A stretch of DNA of 64,000 bases from DATMNI01 sp963817515. GTDB taxonomy: Bacteria; Acidobacteriota; Terriglobia; Bryobacterales; Bryobacteraceae. The stretch's first letter is position 1. Each line of letters opens with the position of its first letter. The stretch lies in assembly GCA_963817515.1 (NCBI GenBank), contig CAWFPJ010000039.1:434001-498000 (forward strand), given 5' to 3'. Below are positions 1 through 8,353 of the stretch, piece after piece. A program made the translations under genes and the position numbers. Under the pieces are notes generated by a model, which worked only from the letters and a program-made list of their open reading frames with translations, searched no databases and was not told the origin of the DNA.

Positions 1-171
1 GAAGTTTGTTGAGAGTCATTTTATGTAACCAGCCAGTGTAACCCGTGAAGCTGCCGGACTAGTAATTGTACACTCGGCTCAATTCGACATTGGTCACGAT
101 CTGCGAATTGTGAGACAATGCTGGGCTGAACGCATCAGTTTCGAGTGGGCGCTGAACATCTGGAGGCATGC

Positions 172-1035
172 ATGGCTGGGGTTTCGAGAAGAGATTTTTT
201 CCGGAAAGCGGTGGCGGATGCCGCGGTGGCGGGGTTCCTGCCGGCGCTGGCGCGCGAGCTTGCCGCCAATCCGCTAGGGATGCCCATCGGATGTCAGACG
301 TACCCCGTCAGGGCTATGATCGGCCAGGATTTTCCCGGAACCATCAAGCAGCTTGCCGACGCCGGATTTCAGCGGATCGAACTGTGTTCTCCGGCGGGCT
401 ACACCAGTTCCGGCTTCGGCGTGATTGCCAAATACAAAGGCGCCGAACTCCGGAAAATCCTGGGCGACATGGGTATCAAGTGCGAGAGCTCTCACTTCAG
501 CATGAAAGAACTCAGGGAGAATCAGGCGGAGAGAATTGCCTGGGCAAAAGATGTGGGCCTGACGCAAATGTTGGTGGCAAGCCTCGGCGGGCCGCGTAAT
601 CCGACTATGGATGACGTGAAGCGGGCCGCCGACGAATACAACAAGTTCGGCGAACAGGCGGCCAAGGCCGGCATTCAGCAGGGCCTGCACAACGAGGGCT
701 TTGAGCTCTCTGAAGTTGACGGCAGGCGGACCTATGACATCCTGTTCGACCTGCTTGATCCGAAGCTGGTGAAGTTTCAGTTTCAGGTCTCCACCATCAG
801 CCGCGGCTACGATGCCGCTGAGTATTTCATGAAGTACCCCGGCCGCTTCATTTCGATGCACGTGCAGGACTGGTCGTCGGAAACCAAGCAGACGATGGCG
901 GTGGGAAAGGGCACGCTCGACTGGAAGAAGATCTTCACTGCGGCCAAGACCGGTGGGATAAAGAATTACTTCGTTGAAATGAACCTGGACCTGATGCAGG
1001 CCAGCGTTCCCTATCTTCGCGATCTGAAGGTCTGA
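172..1035 (+). CDS. Secreted sugar phosphate isomerase/epimerase-like TIM-barrel protein (Tat signal)
   Basis: About 287 residues. The N-terminus carries a twin-arginine signal (SRRDFFRK, residues 5-12) followed by an Ala-rich hydrophobic stretch, so export by Tat in folded form is expected. The rest matches the xylose-isomerase-like TIM barrel (AP endonuclease 2 superfamily): IGCQTYPVR at the first strand, RIELCSP as an acidic metal-site strand, and a late EMNLD strand. Start at ATG 172 is preferred over GTG 145 because GGAGG at 162-166 lies 5 bases upstream and the Tat motif then sits at the extreme N-terminus. Substrate cannot be read from sequence; the family handles ketoses, inositols or keto-sugars. 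It stands alone before a repeat-filled spacer. Confidence 0.85.
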   Translation: MAGVSRRDFFRKAVADAAVAGFLPALARELAANPLGMPIGCQTYPVRAMIGQDFPGTIKQLADAGFQRIELCSPAGYTSSGFGVIAKYKGAELRKILGDMGIKCESSHFSMKELRENQAERIAWAKDVGLTQMLVASLGGPRNPTMDDVKRAADEYNKFGEQAAKAGIQQGLHNEGFELSEVDGRRTYDILFDLLDPKLVKFQFQVSTISRGYDAAEYFMKYPGRFISMHVQDWSSETKQTMAVGKGTLDWKKIFTAAKTGGIKNYFVEMNLDLMQASVPYLRDLKV

Positions 1036-1062
1036 CGCTTTCTCCGCTTGGCCCGCCGGAAA

Positions 1063-1168
1063 ATTCGCTCCCTTGCGTTCGCGACTCTGTTAGCGGTGGG
1101 GCAGACGGTATCGTCTGCCTCGCGGTCCTCAAGAAATACTAACCGAGCCGCGCCCGTAGGGAGCGAAT
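1063..1168. repeat. Inverted pair of a 30-bp repeat enclosing a small hairpin
   Basis: Bases 1063-1093 and 1139-1168 are imperfect reverse complements of one unit (core GAGCCGCGACCGT plus AGGGAGCG). Between them, 1100-1119 is a perfect 8-bp hairpin (GGCAGACG, loop GTAT, CGTCTGCC). Related units occur at 19144-19195 and 59421-59445, and the hairpin recurs in degenerate form at 40882-40901. The block fills the spacer between two convergent genes, so it may serve as a bidirectional terminator or simply be a nested insertion of two repeat families. Confidence 0.6.
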
Positions 1169-1190
1169 CTCATCGTAAACCACTGCAGCC

Positions 1191-1691
1191 TCAGCCCGTC
1201 GCCTTGGCCTTCTCCGCGCCTCCCATCTTAGCCATGGCTGCCTGGGCGCGTTTCTTCATCTCTTCCGGTGCAACATCTTCTTTGTGTGTCGCTATCGACC
1301 AGGAATGGCCGAATGGATCACCCAGCTTCCCGTAGCGGTCACCCCAAAACTGGTCGGCCAGCGGCATCTCAACCTTGGCGCCCGCGGCCACTGCTTTGTT
1401 GAATACCGAGTCCACATCTTTGACGTACAAAAATAGACCGACGGCTGTGCCTCCGAGCGATTTTGGGGATCGGGCGCCGGACCCCGGCATCTCGTCGGAG
1501 ATCATGATCATTGAGTCGCCAATCTTCATTTCAGCGTGCCCGATCTTTCCCGGCGGCCCCTCCATCCTCATCACTTCCGTGGCGTCGAAAGCCCGCTTGT
1601 AGAAATCAATCGCCTTAGCCGCATCCTGAATTACCAGGTACGGCGTCACCGTGTGATACCCGTCTGGAATCGCTTTTACTGCGCCTGCCAT
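1191..1691 (-). CDS. VOC-family (glyoxalase/bleomycin-resistance, PhnB-like) protein
   Basis: 166 residues with the vicinal-oxygen-chelate fold: YHTVTPYLVIQDAAKAIDFY at the N-terminus, then GHAEMKIGDSMIMISDE and a C-terminal GDPFGHSW segment, the layout of the PhnB/YdeN-like branch that includes bleomycin-resistance and putative 3-demethylubiquinone proteins. The extra helical tail (EEMKKRAQAAMAKM) is common in acidobacterial and actinobacterial members. Start at 1691 is chosen because AGGAGG lies 6 bases upstream; a further upstream ATG at 1721 lacks this. Substrate is unknown. Confidence 0.82.
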   Translation of the reverse strand: MAGAVKAIPDGYHTVTPYLVIQDAAKAIDFYKRAFDATEVMRMEGPPGKIGHAEMKIGDSMIMISDEMPGSGARSPKSLGGTAVGLFLYVKDVDSVFNKAVAAGAKVEMPLADQFWGDRYGKLGDPFGHSWSIATHKEDVAPEEMKKRAQAAMAKMGGAEKAKATG

Positions 1692-1778
1692 TGATGGCCT
1701 CCTGATATGGATTTGGAACACCCCCAGCTTACACCTGAGAGCCGATTTTGATCTGTGCCACGTCGCACAGCAGGAAGC

Positions 1779-2717
1779 TCAACCGTTATGTCTGTACCAT
1801 TCGAGCGTGAGCCGCATGCCTTCCTCAAACGAATAGCGCGGGGCATGGCCCAGGTCACGCATCGCCAAAGCAGTGTCGGCCTGCGAGTCGCGCACGTCAC
1901 CGGCCCGTGACGGTCCGTACGTCGCGGGGATTGGGACTCCTTCTAACTTCTGCAGCAGCGCCCACGCCTGATTCAGGCTGATCCGTCCGCCGTTGCCCCC
2001 GTTGTACAACTTGCCCGAAACATTTTTCGCGCGCGCAGCCTTCAGGTTCAGCTCGGCCACGTCTTCCACATAGGTGAAATCGCGCGACTGCTCGCCGTCG
2101 CCGAAAATCACCGGCGGCTTTCGTTCCAGCACGGCCTTCATGAACAGCGACAGCACGCCGGAGTAGGCGCTGGTCGGGTCCTGCCGGGGACCATAGACGT
2201 TGAAATAGCGAATCGCCACGGTTTCCAGCCCGTATACGCGGGTGAAGACATTACAGTAGTATTCGCCCATTAGCTTCTGCAGCGCATAGGGCGAGTTGGG
2301 GCACGGCGTCATGGATTCCACCTTCGGCAGCACCTCGGTGTCGCCGTAAGCCGAACTCGAAGCCGCGTAAACTACCCGGCCCACCGCGCCCTCGTGGGCG
2401 GCGCGCAACACGTTGAACGTGCCATCGGCGTTCACCTGGTGCGACGGCACCGGATCGTCGATCGACCGCGGCACCGACGGAATGGCGGCCTCGTGAAACA
2501 CCACGGCCGCGCCGCGGATGATGGGCGCTATCTCTTCATAATTGCGAATGTCGGCGCGCTGGAAATCTACCGCGCCGCGGACGTCGTCCAGATTGCTTTC
2601 GCGCCCGGTCAGCAGGTTGTCAATCACCACCACCCGCCCGGCGCCTTCGCACAGCAGCCTGCGCACGATGGCGGAGCCGATAAACCCGGCGCCTCCAGTA
2701 ACAACGTATTGGTTCAT
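1779..2717 (-). CDS. NAD-dependent epimerase/dehydratase (UDP-glucose 4-epimerase-like)
   Basis: 312-residue extended short-chain dehydrogenase. GGAGFIG (8-14) is the NAD-binding loop and Y144-x3-K148 (YALQK) the catalytic pair, with a serine run at 120-122 just before. VAIRYFNVYGPRQ and the C-terminal RAGDVRDSQAD segment match UDP-hexose 4-epimerases of the WbpP/GalE type, acting in the cytoplasm on nucleotide sugars for surface polysaccharide. It overlaps the upstream isomerase-like gene by ATGA (2714-2717), so the two are translationally coupled. Exact sugar (Glc/GlcNAc/uronate) is not decidable here. Confidence 0.88.
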   Translation of the reverse strand: MNQYVVTGGAGFIGSAIVRRLLCEGAGRVVVIDNLLTGRESNLDDVRGAVDFQRADIRNYEEIAPIIRGAAVVFHEAAIPSVPRSIDDPVPSHQVNADGTFNVLRAAHEGAVGRVVYAASSSAYGDTEVLPKVESMTPCPNSPYALQKLMGEYYCNVFTRVYGLETVAIRYFNVYGPRQDPTSAYSGVLSLFMKAVLERKPPVIFGDGEQSRDFTYVEDVAELNLKAARAKNVSGKLYNGGNGGRISLNQAWALLQKLEGVPIPATYGPSRAGDVRDSQADTALAMRDLGHAPRYSFEEGMRLTLEWYRHNG

Positions 2718-3553
2718 GATATGCTTTGGCCGATCTCGTTTTCCAGGTGGCGCAGCGATTCGTTGGCCAGTTGCTCGGCCCCGGGAGTGAAGTCGAAAGC
2801 TTCGAGTGAAATCCAGCCTTTGTAGTCGCGGCGGCGCAGCACATCGAAGACCGGTTTGAAATCGTAATCGCCGGCGCCGCAGTGGCGGCCGTCCAGTTCG
2901 TTTACGTGGATGTGGCGGATATAGTCGAAATAACGGTCCACCAGCGCGGCATGCGGTTCCTGTTCATTAACGGCGTTATGCACGTCGAACATGGTCCGCA
3001 CAGCCGGGCTGCCGATTCCGTCCACAATGGACACCGCCTCATCAAGCGTCGTCACCACGTCCGATTGCGCCACGGGAAGAGCCTCTACCAGTATCGTCAC
3101 CCCGCGCAAGCCCGCGTGGGGCGCGACGCCTCTTAGACCCTCAACATAATTCCGCGTGGCCTCGGCGCGCGTCAATCCGCCGGTGGTGGAGCGTTGGTAG
3201 GGCGACCCGAAAACCATTACGCCGTCCGGCCCCAGGTCGGCACACAAATCGATCAGATGGTCTATGTGGCCCCAGCTCCTTTTGCGCAGTTCGGCGTCCG
3301 GGCTGGTAACATGCAATCCTTTCGGGCTCACCATCAGCCAATGCAACCCGACGAATGTTAATCCTTCGGACCGGATAATGTCGCGATACTCCTGGCGCTG
3401 CTGCGGCGTGATGTCGGCCGGATTCTCCGCCAGGGTGAACGGCGCAATCTCAATACCCGTGTAGCCCGCTTTGCGGATCGCGCGGCAGGCGTCGGCGAAC
3501 GGCCACTTTTCAAAAGCTTCGTTGCAGATGGAATGGCGGAAGTGAAAGTCCAT
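2714..3553 (-). CDS. Sugar phosphate isomerase/epimerase (xylose isomerase-like TIM barrel)
   Basis: 279 residues, cytoplasmic, no signal peptide. Metal-ligand strands typical of the family are visible: GYTGIEIAPF near the start, ILVEALPVAQSDVV in the middle, MFDVHN then HIHVNELDGRH, and WISLEAFDF near the end. Family members interconvert or dehydrate sugars, inositols and hydroxypyruvate; which one applies is unknown. It is first in a two-gene operon with the epimerase (4-nt ATGA overlap), suggesting joint work in sugar interconversion. Confidence 0.82.
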   Translation of the reverse strand: MDFHFRHSICNEAFEKWPFADACRAIRKAGYTGIEIAPFTLAENPADITPQQRQEYRDIIRSEGLTFVGLHWLMVSPKGLHVTSPDAELRKRSWGHIDHLIDLCADLGPDGVMVFGSPYQRSTTGGLTRAEATRNYVEGLRGVAPHAGLRGVTILVEALPVAQSDVVTTLDEAVSIVDGIGSPAVRTMFDVHNAVNEQEPHAALVDRYFDYIRHIHVNELDGRHCGAGDYDFKPVFDVLRRRDYKGWISLEAFDFTPGAEQLANESLRHLENEIGQSIS

Positions 3554-3625
3554 GAACTAATAGTTTACAGCCAAGACATCTTGCAGGCTGTGCCTTCACT
3601 TCACACCTGTAGCCTGCTAAACTCG

Positions 3626-3654
3626 TTGTTGCCGCCTCGAAGATCCGCTAAAAT
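3626..3654 (+). promoter_or_regulatory. Candidate sigma70-type promoter for bamA-ompH
   Basis: TTGTTG at 3626-3631 and TAAAAT at 3649-3654 are separated by exactly 17 bp, about 100 bp before the bamA start. The -10 matches 5 of 6 consensus positions, the -35 three of 6. Confidence 0.4.
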
Positions 3655-3752
3655 AATGCCTTAACCGTCTTCTGGAACCGGCTATACCCAGTGAAACTGT
3701 ATCCCGTGAATCAACGTCATCGTAACAACGCAGAGTGGAAAGGTATGCTTGC

Positions 3753-6700
3753 ATGAAGTTCCTCAGGCGTTCGCGCCTGGTCGCAATCCCGGCCTGTCTC
3801 TGCGCTTCGTTGTTTCTGCCCGTTGCCGCGCGGTCTCAGCAGCAGCCGGCTGGGCAGCAGCAACCGCCTCCCGCTGGCTCTCCGCCTGCCGGTCAACCTC
3901 CGGCTCAGCAGCAGCCGCCGGCTCAACCGCCACCTCAACAGCCGGCTCCGCCGCAGCAGAAGAAAAATCCGTTTGAAAGCGTGCCGGAGGAACAGAAGCC
4001 CGCGGCACAGCCCCCTGCCACGCCTCAACCTCAGCAGCAGCCTCCGCGGCAGCCCCCACAACCAGGGAAGCCAATGGAAACGCCCAAGCCGCTGCCGGCT
4101 GGTGCGCCGAATCCCAACGGGCAGGTGATTGAGAGCTTTGAATTCCGCGGCGCCAAGCGGGTTCCGCAAGACACGCTGAAGGCGATGATCGTCTCCAAGC
4201 CCGGCGACATCTACAACGAAGAAACGTTGCGCCGCGACTTCATGTTGCTGTGGAATACCGGACGCTTCGACGACATTCGTCTGGAGACCGAACCCGGCCG
4301 CACGGGGCTCCTGGTGCGCTTTGTGGTGACTGAACGGCGTGTCATCCGGTCGATTGAATATCCTGGAGCGAAATCGGTCACGGTTTCCGAAATCCTGGAC
4401 CGCTTCAAGGAACGCAAGGTCGGCTTGTCGGTGGAATCGCAATACGACCCGAACAAAGTGCAGCGCGCCGCCGTAGTGCTCAAAGAATTCCTTTCGGAGC
4501 GCGGCCGGCAGTACGCCACGGTAGATCCGCAGATTGAGCAGATCCCACCATCCTCGCTCAAGGTTTCGTTCGTTGTGGATGAAGGGCCCAAGGTGAAAGT
4601 GGGCGAGATCACCATTCAGGGAAACAATGCCTTCCCGAAAAAATGGGTAGTCCGGGAGATGAAGAATACCAAGCCGTTCGGTATTCCCTATTCGATCTTC
4701 TTTGAGAATCTCTTTGCCAAGACCTATGACAGCGCCAAGCTGGAAGAGGACAAGGAGCGGGTGCGGCAGGCGTATCAGGACCACGGTTACTTCCAGGCCA
4801 AGACTCTGGAAGAGACGGTCGATATCCAGCACCGGGGCGGCCACGGCTGGCGGCTTCCGCTGATCAAGCCCAACAACCAGGGTATTTACGCCGACATTAC
4901 TCTTCCCGTGGAAGAGGGCCGTTTGTATCACCTGCATGCCATGAATTTTGTGGGGGTGAAACTGTTCCGCACGCCCGAAGTGCTGATGCGTCCGCTGTTC
5001 GGCATGGGCCTGGGGGATGTTTTTTCCACCGACAAATTGCGCAAGGGTATTGAGAACATGCGCAAGCTGTACGGCAAGTTCGGCTACATCGACTTCGTTC
5101 CGGAGCCCAACTTCGACATCATTCCGGACAGCGACCAGATCGACCTTACGCTCACGGCGGATGAAGGCAAGCAGTTCTTCATCCGGCGCATCGATTTTTC
5201 GGGTAACACAACAACCCGCGATAAAGTCATCCGCCGCGAGGTTATGTTGGACGAAGGCGACATGTTCAACACCGAGCTTTGGGACCTTAGTATTTTGCGC
5301 CTGAACCAGCTCGGATATTTTGAAATGCTGAAGAAGGAAGATGCCGCCGATATCAAGCGCAACCCGCAATCGAACACCGTGGACATCACGCTGAAGGTGA
5401 AGGAACGCGGCAAGAACTCAGTCGGTTTGAATGGCGGCGTTTCTGGAATTGCAGGCAGCTTTGTGGGGTTCAATTACTCCACCAACAACTTCCTGGGGTT
5501 GGGCGAAACGCTTTCGCTGGAATCGCAGCTTGGCACGCGCCTGCGCGATGTGACCCTGGGCTTTACCGAGCCGTACTTCCTGGACCGGCCTTTGCAGCTG
5601 GGATTCTCGGTCTACCTGCGGCGGTTCAATTTCGACCAGGGCCGTGAAGCCTCGATCCTGGCGGGGTCTAACCTGATCCCTTTGTATAACCAACTGGGCT
5701 CGCAGAACCTGTTGAACTACACGCAGAACAGCAAGGGCGGTAATGTTTCGGCGAGCTATCCGCTGCGCCGCAGTTTTGCGAGGATTGGGATCACCTACGG
5801 CTACGACATTTCGACCGTGGTCACCGAGACTACGGCCGCCGCGGCCTATTTCCAGTACATCAACTTCAGCGGCGTGTCAGGGCCGAATTCGCTCACTGGA
5901 ATCCACACCAGCCACATTGTGCCGTCCTACTCCTACAACACGGTGAACCACCCGATTTCGCCAACTGCGGGACACAGCATATTCCTTTCGACGGATTTTG
6001 CGGGCAGCGTTCTGGGCGGCAACGTGAACACCATAAGTCCCGCGCTTGATGTCAAGTATTTCAAGCAGGCGCCATGGCACCGGAGCCACATCCTGGCCTT
6101 CCACCTGCTGGCCAAGATGGTCACCGGTTACGGCGGGAAATTTGTGCCGCCGTTCTCCAGAACATACATCGGCGGCGAGCAGGATGTGCGTGGTTTTGAA
6201 ATCTGGGGCATCACGCCCATCGCATTTGTGGCTTCTTCGGCGAGTGTCAATGTGCTGAACGACGACGGGTCGGCGCGTACCCAAAAAGTCGTCAGCAACG
6301 GTGTCGTTACGGCCACCCCCGTCACCATGACCCTTCCCACGTATCAGTTGATTACGCCCGGCGGCGATGCCCAGACCGTGGGCAACTTCGAGTACCGCAT
6401 TCCGATTGTGGGCCCGGTCACCCTGGCAATATTCGGCGATGCCGGCATCAATAAGATCCTGCGTGCCAATCAGCTCACGATGGATCCCAGCCGCGTGGGC
6501 GATCTGAACAACCAGTTTCCGCAGGCTGGTTTTGACGGGCGCGTGCTGATCGCACCAGGCACACAGAAATTGCGCGCCTCCACCGGGCTTGAGTTGCAGG
6601 TGATGCTGCCGGTGGTCAACGCGCCGTTCCGCCTCTACTTTGCATACAATCCTTCCGTGGTGCGGGAGTATATACAGCCGCCCATCGTCGCCGACCGCTC

Positions 6701-6812
6701 CTATTTCCCGAACAACAACACCTTCGCCAACGCGGTCACCACCTTCGGACAGGCCTATCCGTTCTTTGAAAAGCGGACGATGTTCCGGTTTACAATTGGC
6801 AGGACGTTCTAA
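3753..6812 (+). CDS. bamA: Outer membrane protein assembly factor BamA (Omp85)
   Basis: About 1019 residues. A signal peptide (to about residue 29) is followed by an unusually long Pro/Gln-rich, presumably disordered segment (about 30-125), then POTRA repeats (about 127-560; markers VIESFEFRGAKRV, GEITIQGNNAF, FFIRRIDFSGNTTTRDKVIR) and a 16-strand barrel domain ending in a terminal Phe (FRFTIGRTF), the usual BAM recognition signature. BamA folds and inserts beta-barrel proteins into the outer membrane. Start at ATG 3753 is preferred over GTG 3735, with GGAAAGG upstream and the signal peptide directly after it. ompH/skp follows 50 bp downstream, the classic pairing. Confidence 0.95.
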   Translation: MKFLRRSRLVAIPACLCASLFLPVAARSQQQPAGQQQPPPAGSPPAGQPPAQQQPPAQPPPQQPAPPQQKKNPFESVPEEQKPAAQPPATPQPQQQPPRQPPQPGKPMETPKPLPAGAPNPNGQVIESFEFRGAKRVPQDTLKAMIVSKPGDIYNEETLRRDFMLLWNTGRFDDIRLETEPGRTGLLVRFVVTERRVIRSIEYPGAKSVTVSEILDRFKERKVGLSVESQYDPNKVQRAAVVLKEFLSERGRQYATVDPQIEQIPPSSLKVSFVVDEGPKVKVGEITIQGNNAFPKKWVVREMKNTKPFGIPYSIFFENLFAKTYDSAKLEEDKERVRQAYQDHGYFQAKTLEETVDIQHRGGHGWRLPLIKPNNQGIYADITLPVEEGRLYHLHAMNFVGVKLFRTPEVLMRPLFGMGLGDVFSTDKLRKGIENMRKLYGKFGYIDFVPEPNFDIIPDSDQIDLTLTADEGKQFFIRRIDFSGNTTTRDKVIRREVMLDEGDMFNTELWDLSILRLNQLGYFEMLKKEDAADIKRNPQSNTVDITLKVKERGKNSVGLNGGVSGIAGSFVGFNYSTNNFLGLGETLSLESQLGTRLRDVTLGFTEPYFLDRPLQLGFSVYLRRFNFDQGREASILAGSNLIPLYNQLGSQNLLNYTQNSKGGNVSASYPLRRSFARIGITYGYDISTVVTETTAAAAYFQYINFSGVSGPNSLTGIHTSHIVPSYSYNTVNHPISPTAGHSIFLSTDFAGSVLGGNVNTISPALDVKYFKQAPWHRSHILAFHLLAKMVTGYGGKFVPPFSRTYIGGEQDVRGFEIWGITPIAFVASSASVNVLNDDGSARTQKVVSNGVVTATPVTMTLPTYQLITPGGDAQTVGNFEYRIPIVGPVTLAIFGDAGINKILRANQLTMDPSRVGDLNNQFPQAGFDGRVLIAPGTQKLRASTGLELQVMLPVVNAPFRLYFAYNPSVVREYIQPPIVADRSYFPNNNTFANAVTTFGQAYPFFEKRTMFRFTIGRTF

Positions 6813-6861
6813 GCAGCCGCGCGCCAATATGGTAGTATTTTCTCACTTAGGAGTTTCCAGC

Positions 6862-7494
6862 TTGAAGAAGAATCTCATTGTTCTATCCGCATTGGTTCTG
6901 GGTTCCGCCGCGTTGGCGAATGCCCAGGCCGTCACGCCGACCAAGATCGCGATCATCCACGTGCAGAACGCCATTCTGAGCACGAAGGATGGGCAGAAGG
7001 CCGCCGGCGCCCTCCAGACAACCTTTGCTCCCCGGAAGGCCGAGCTGGAAAAGAAGCAGCAGGAGATCGCCTCGCTGCAAGACCAGTTGAAGAAGGGCAG
7101 CACCACCATGAGCGAGGATGCCAGAACCAAGCTCATGCGCGACAGTGACGCCCTTACCACCAAACTGAACCGCGACACCCAGGATGCCCAGGCGGATCTC
7201 GATGAGGCGCAGGGCAAGCTCATGAACGAACTGGGCAACAAGATGATGGCGATCATCGAGAAGTACGCCACGCAGAACGGCTACGCCCTGGTGCTGGACG
7301 TCAGCAATCAGCAGACCGGCGTATTGTGGGCAGCCTCCGGAATAGACATCACCAACGACATCGTGAAGCTGTACGACCAGGCCAACCCGGCTGATGGTTC
7401 CGCCGCAAAGTCGCCTGCTCCGACGGCGGCCAGACCGGGTGCTCCTCCGCCGCAGACCAAGACGCCCCCGGCGCCGGCCGTGAAGAAACAGTAG
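6862..7494 (+). CDS. OmpH/Skp family periplasmic chaperone
   Basis: 210 residues from a TTG start with TTAGGAG 8 bases upstream; an upstream in-frame ATG (6829) lacks such a site. A signal peptide (KKNLIVLSALVLGSAALANA) precedes KIAIIHVQNAILSTKDGQKA, the typical first strand of the OmpH domain, then a long charged coiled coil (about 60-130) forming the tentacles that hold unfolded outer membrane proteins, and the C-terminal strand ALVLDVSNQQTGVLW. A Pro/Ala-rich tail ends the protein. Position after bamA fits a role in outer membrane protein delivery. Its TAG stop lies in the first bases of a repeat unit. Confidence 0.9.
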   Translation: MKKNLIVLSALVLGSAALANAQAVTPTKIAIIHVQNAILSTKDGQKAAGALQTTFAPRKAELEKKQQEIASLQDQLKKGSTTMSEDARTKLMRDSDALTTKLNRDTQDAQADLDEAQGKLMNELGNKMMAIIEKYATQNGYALVLDVSNQQTGVLWAASGIDITNDIVKLYDQANPADGSAAKSPAPTAARPGAPPPQTKTPPAPAVKKQ

Positions 7495-7549
7495 GGGCAA
7501 GGCCGGGCAGCATGCCTCGGATTGGGCAAGGCCGGGGGGCCTGCCTTAC
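7491..7549. repeat. Two facing copies of a GTAGGGCAGGCC-type repeat
   Basis: Bases 7491-7516 (forward) and 7530-7549 (reverse) resemble one unit starting GTAGGGCAGGCC. The forward copy contains the TAG stop of ompH. Another forward copy follows at 8302 and a likely coding copy lies in pheT (20673-20696). Confidence 0.45.
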
Positions 7550-7564
7550 TGGTACAATGCAGGC

Positions 7565-8305
7565 ATGAGAACATTCGGCGGGCTTTTTATCGCGCTGATT
7601 CTGGCCACTGGGCTTTCCGCTCAGTCCCGCGGCTCTGTCACTCCGACCGTTACCGGCGGTTTCCCCAGCACCGTGTTTCCAGGGGGTACGCCCGCGACGA
7701 CGCCCGGGCTCACGCGTTCCTTTGGCAGTTCGGTGCATCCCGGCGGCGGCGGCCCACACCTTACGGTGCCCGGAGCTGTGGCCCCGGGTTTCGCGCGGCC
7801 TGCCAGGCGCAGCACGGTTACCACCTACGCCTATCCGGTTTATGTCGGCGGTTACTACGATAACTCCTACCCGAACTCCTACCCCGGCGATCAGGCTGGG
7901 GCGCAGCAATTCAACCAGCCATTCAATCAGCAGCCCAACGTGACGGTAGTGATGCCGCCCCAGCAGGTGACCCCCGTAATCATCAACGTGGGTCCCGGAG
8001 GCAGCCAGTACTCTACCACTACGCAGCGGCAGTCGAATATGTATGAAGTGCCGGAGCAGCAAAGTGTAGATCCATCGGCCGCGGATCAATCGACTCCCGC
8101 CGAAGAGGGCGCGCACTATCTGATCGCCTTCAAGGATCACACCATTTATTCGGCGGTGGCCTACTGGGTAGATGGCGACACGCTGCACTATTTCACTGCG
8201 GGCAACACGCACAATCAGGCATCCATATCCCTGGTTGATCGTCCGCTGACGGAACGGCTGAATAAGGAATCGGGAACCGGCTTCAAGCTGCCGGCCGCCA
8301 AGTAG
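7565..8305 (+). CDS. Secreted protein of unknown function
   Basis: 246 residues, not recognised. An N-terminal signal peptide (MRTFGGLFIALILATGLSA) precedes a Gly/Pro/Thr-rich low-complexity region, a Tyr/Asn/Pro-rich stretch (about 90-130), and a compact C-terminal module with DHTIYSAVAYWVDGDTLHYF. The tail module resembles short acidobacterial secreted proteins in which a hydrophobic ruler reads out a stored value, but no named domain can be assigned. The gene is flanked by repeat copies on both sides and its TAG stop is part of the downstream copy. Start is the only ATG near the signal peptide; the Shine-Dalgarno is weak. Confidence 0.7.
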   Translation: MRTFGGLFIALILATGLSAQSRGSVTPTVTGGFPSTVFPGGTPATTPGLTRSFGSSVHPGGGGPHLTVPGAVAPGFARPARRSTVTTYAYPVYVGGYYDNSYPNSYPGDQAGAQQFNQPFNQQPNVTVVMPPQQVTPVIINVGPGGSQYSTTTQRQSNMYEVPEQQSVDPSAADQSTPAEEGAHYLIAFKDHTIYSAVAYWVDGDTLHYFTAGNTHNQASISLVDRPLTERLNKESGTGFKLPAAK

Positions 8306-8341
8306 GGTAGGCCCCCCAGCCTGCAATCCGGCCGGCAGGCT
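8302..8341. repeat. Repeat copy with 7-bp hairpin between convergent genes
   Basis: The GTAGGG-type unit begins at the stop codon of the secreted protein and continues into AGCCTGC (8318-8324) pairing with GCAGGCT (8335-8341). It lies 12 bases from the guaA stop on the other strand, so it could terminate both transcripts, though no T-run follows. Confidence 0.45.
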
Positions 8342-8353
8342 CGGAACGCTCAC

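Noticed and set aside
1..171. Gene or RNA at the left edge
   Set aside because: No open frame with support and no tRNA-like fold was seen in the first 171 bases.
3717..5369. 550-residue open frame antisense to bamA
   Set aside because: It is a shadow of bamA codon usage (low-complexity Pro/Gln codons read as Arg/Leu), with no domain and no ribosome site.
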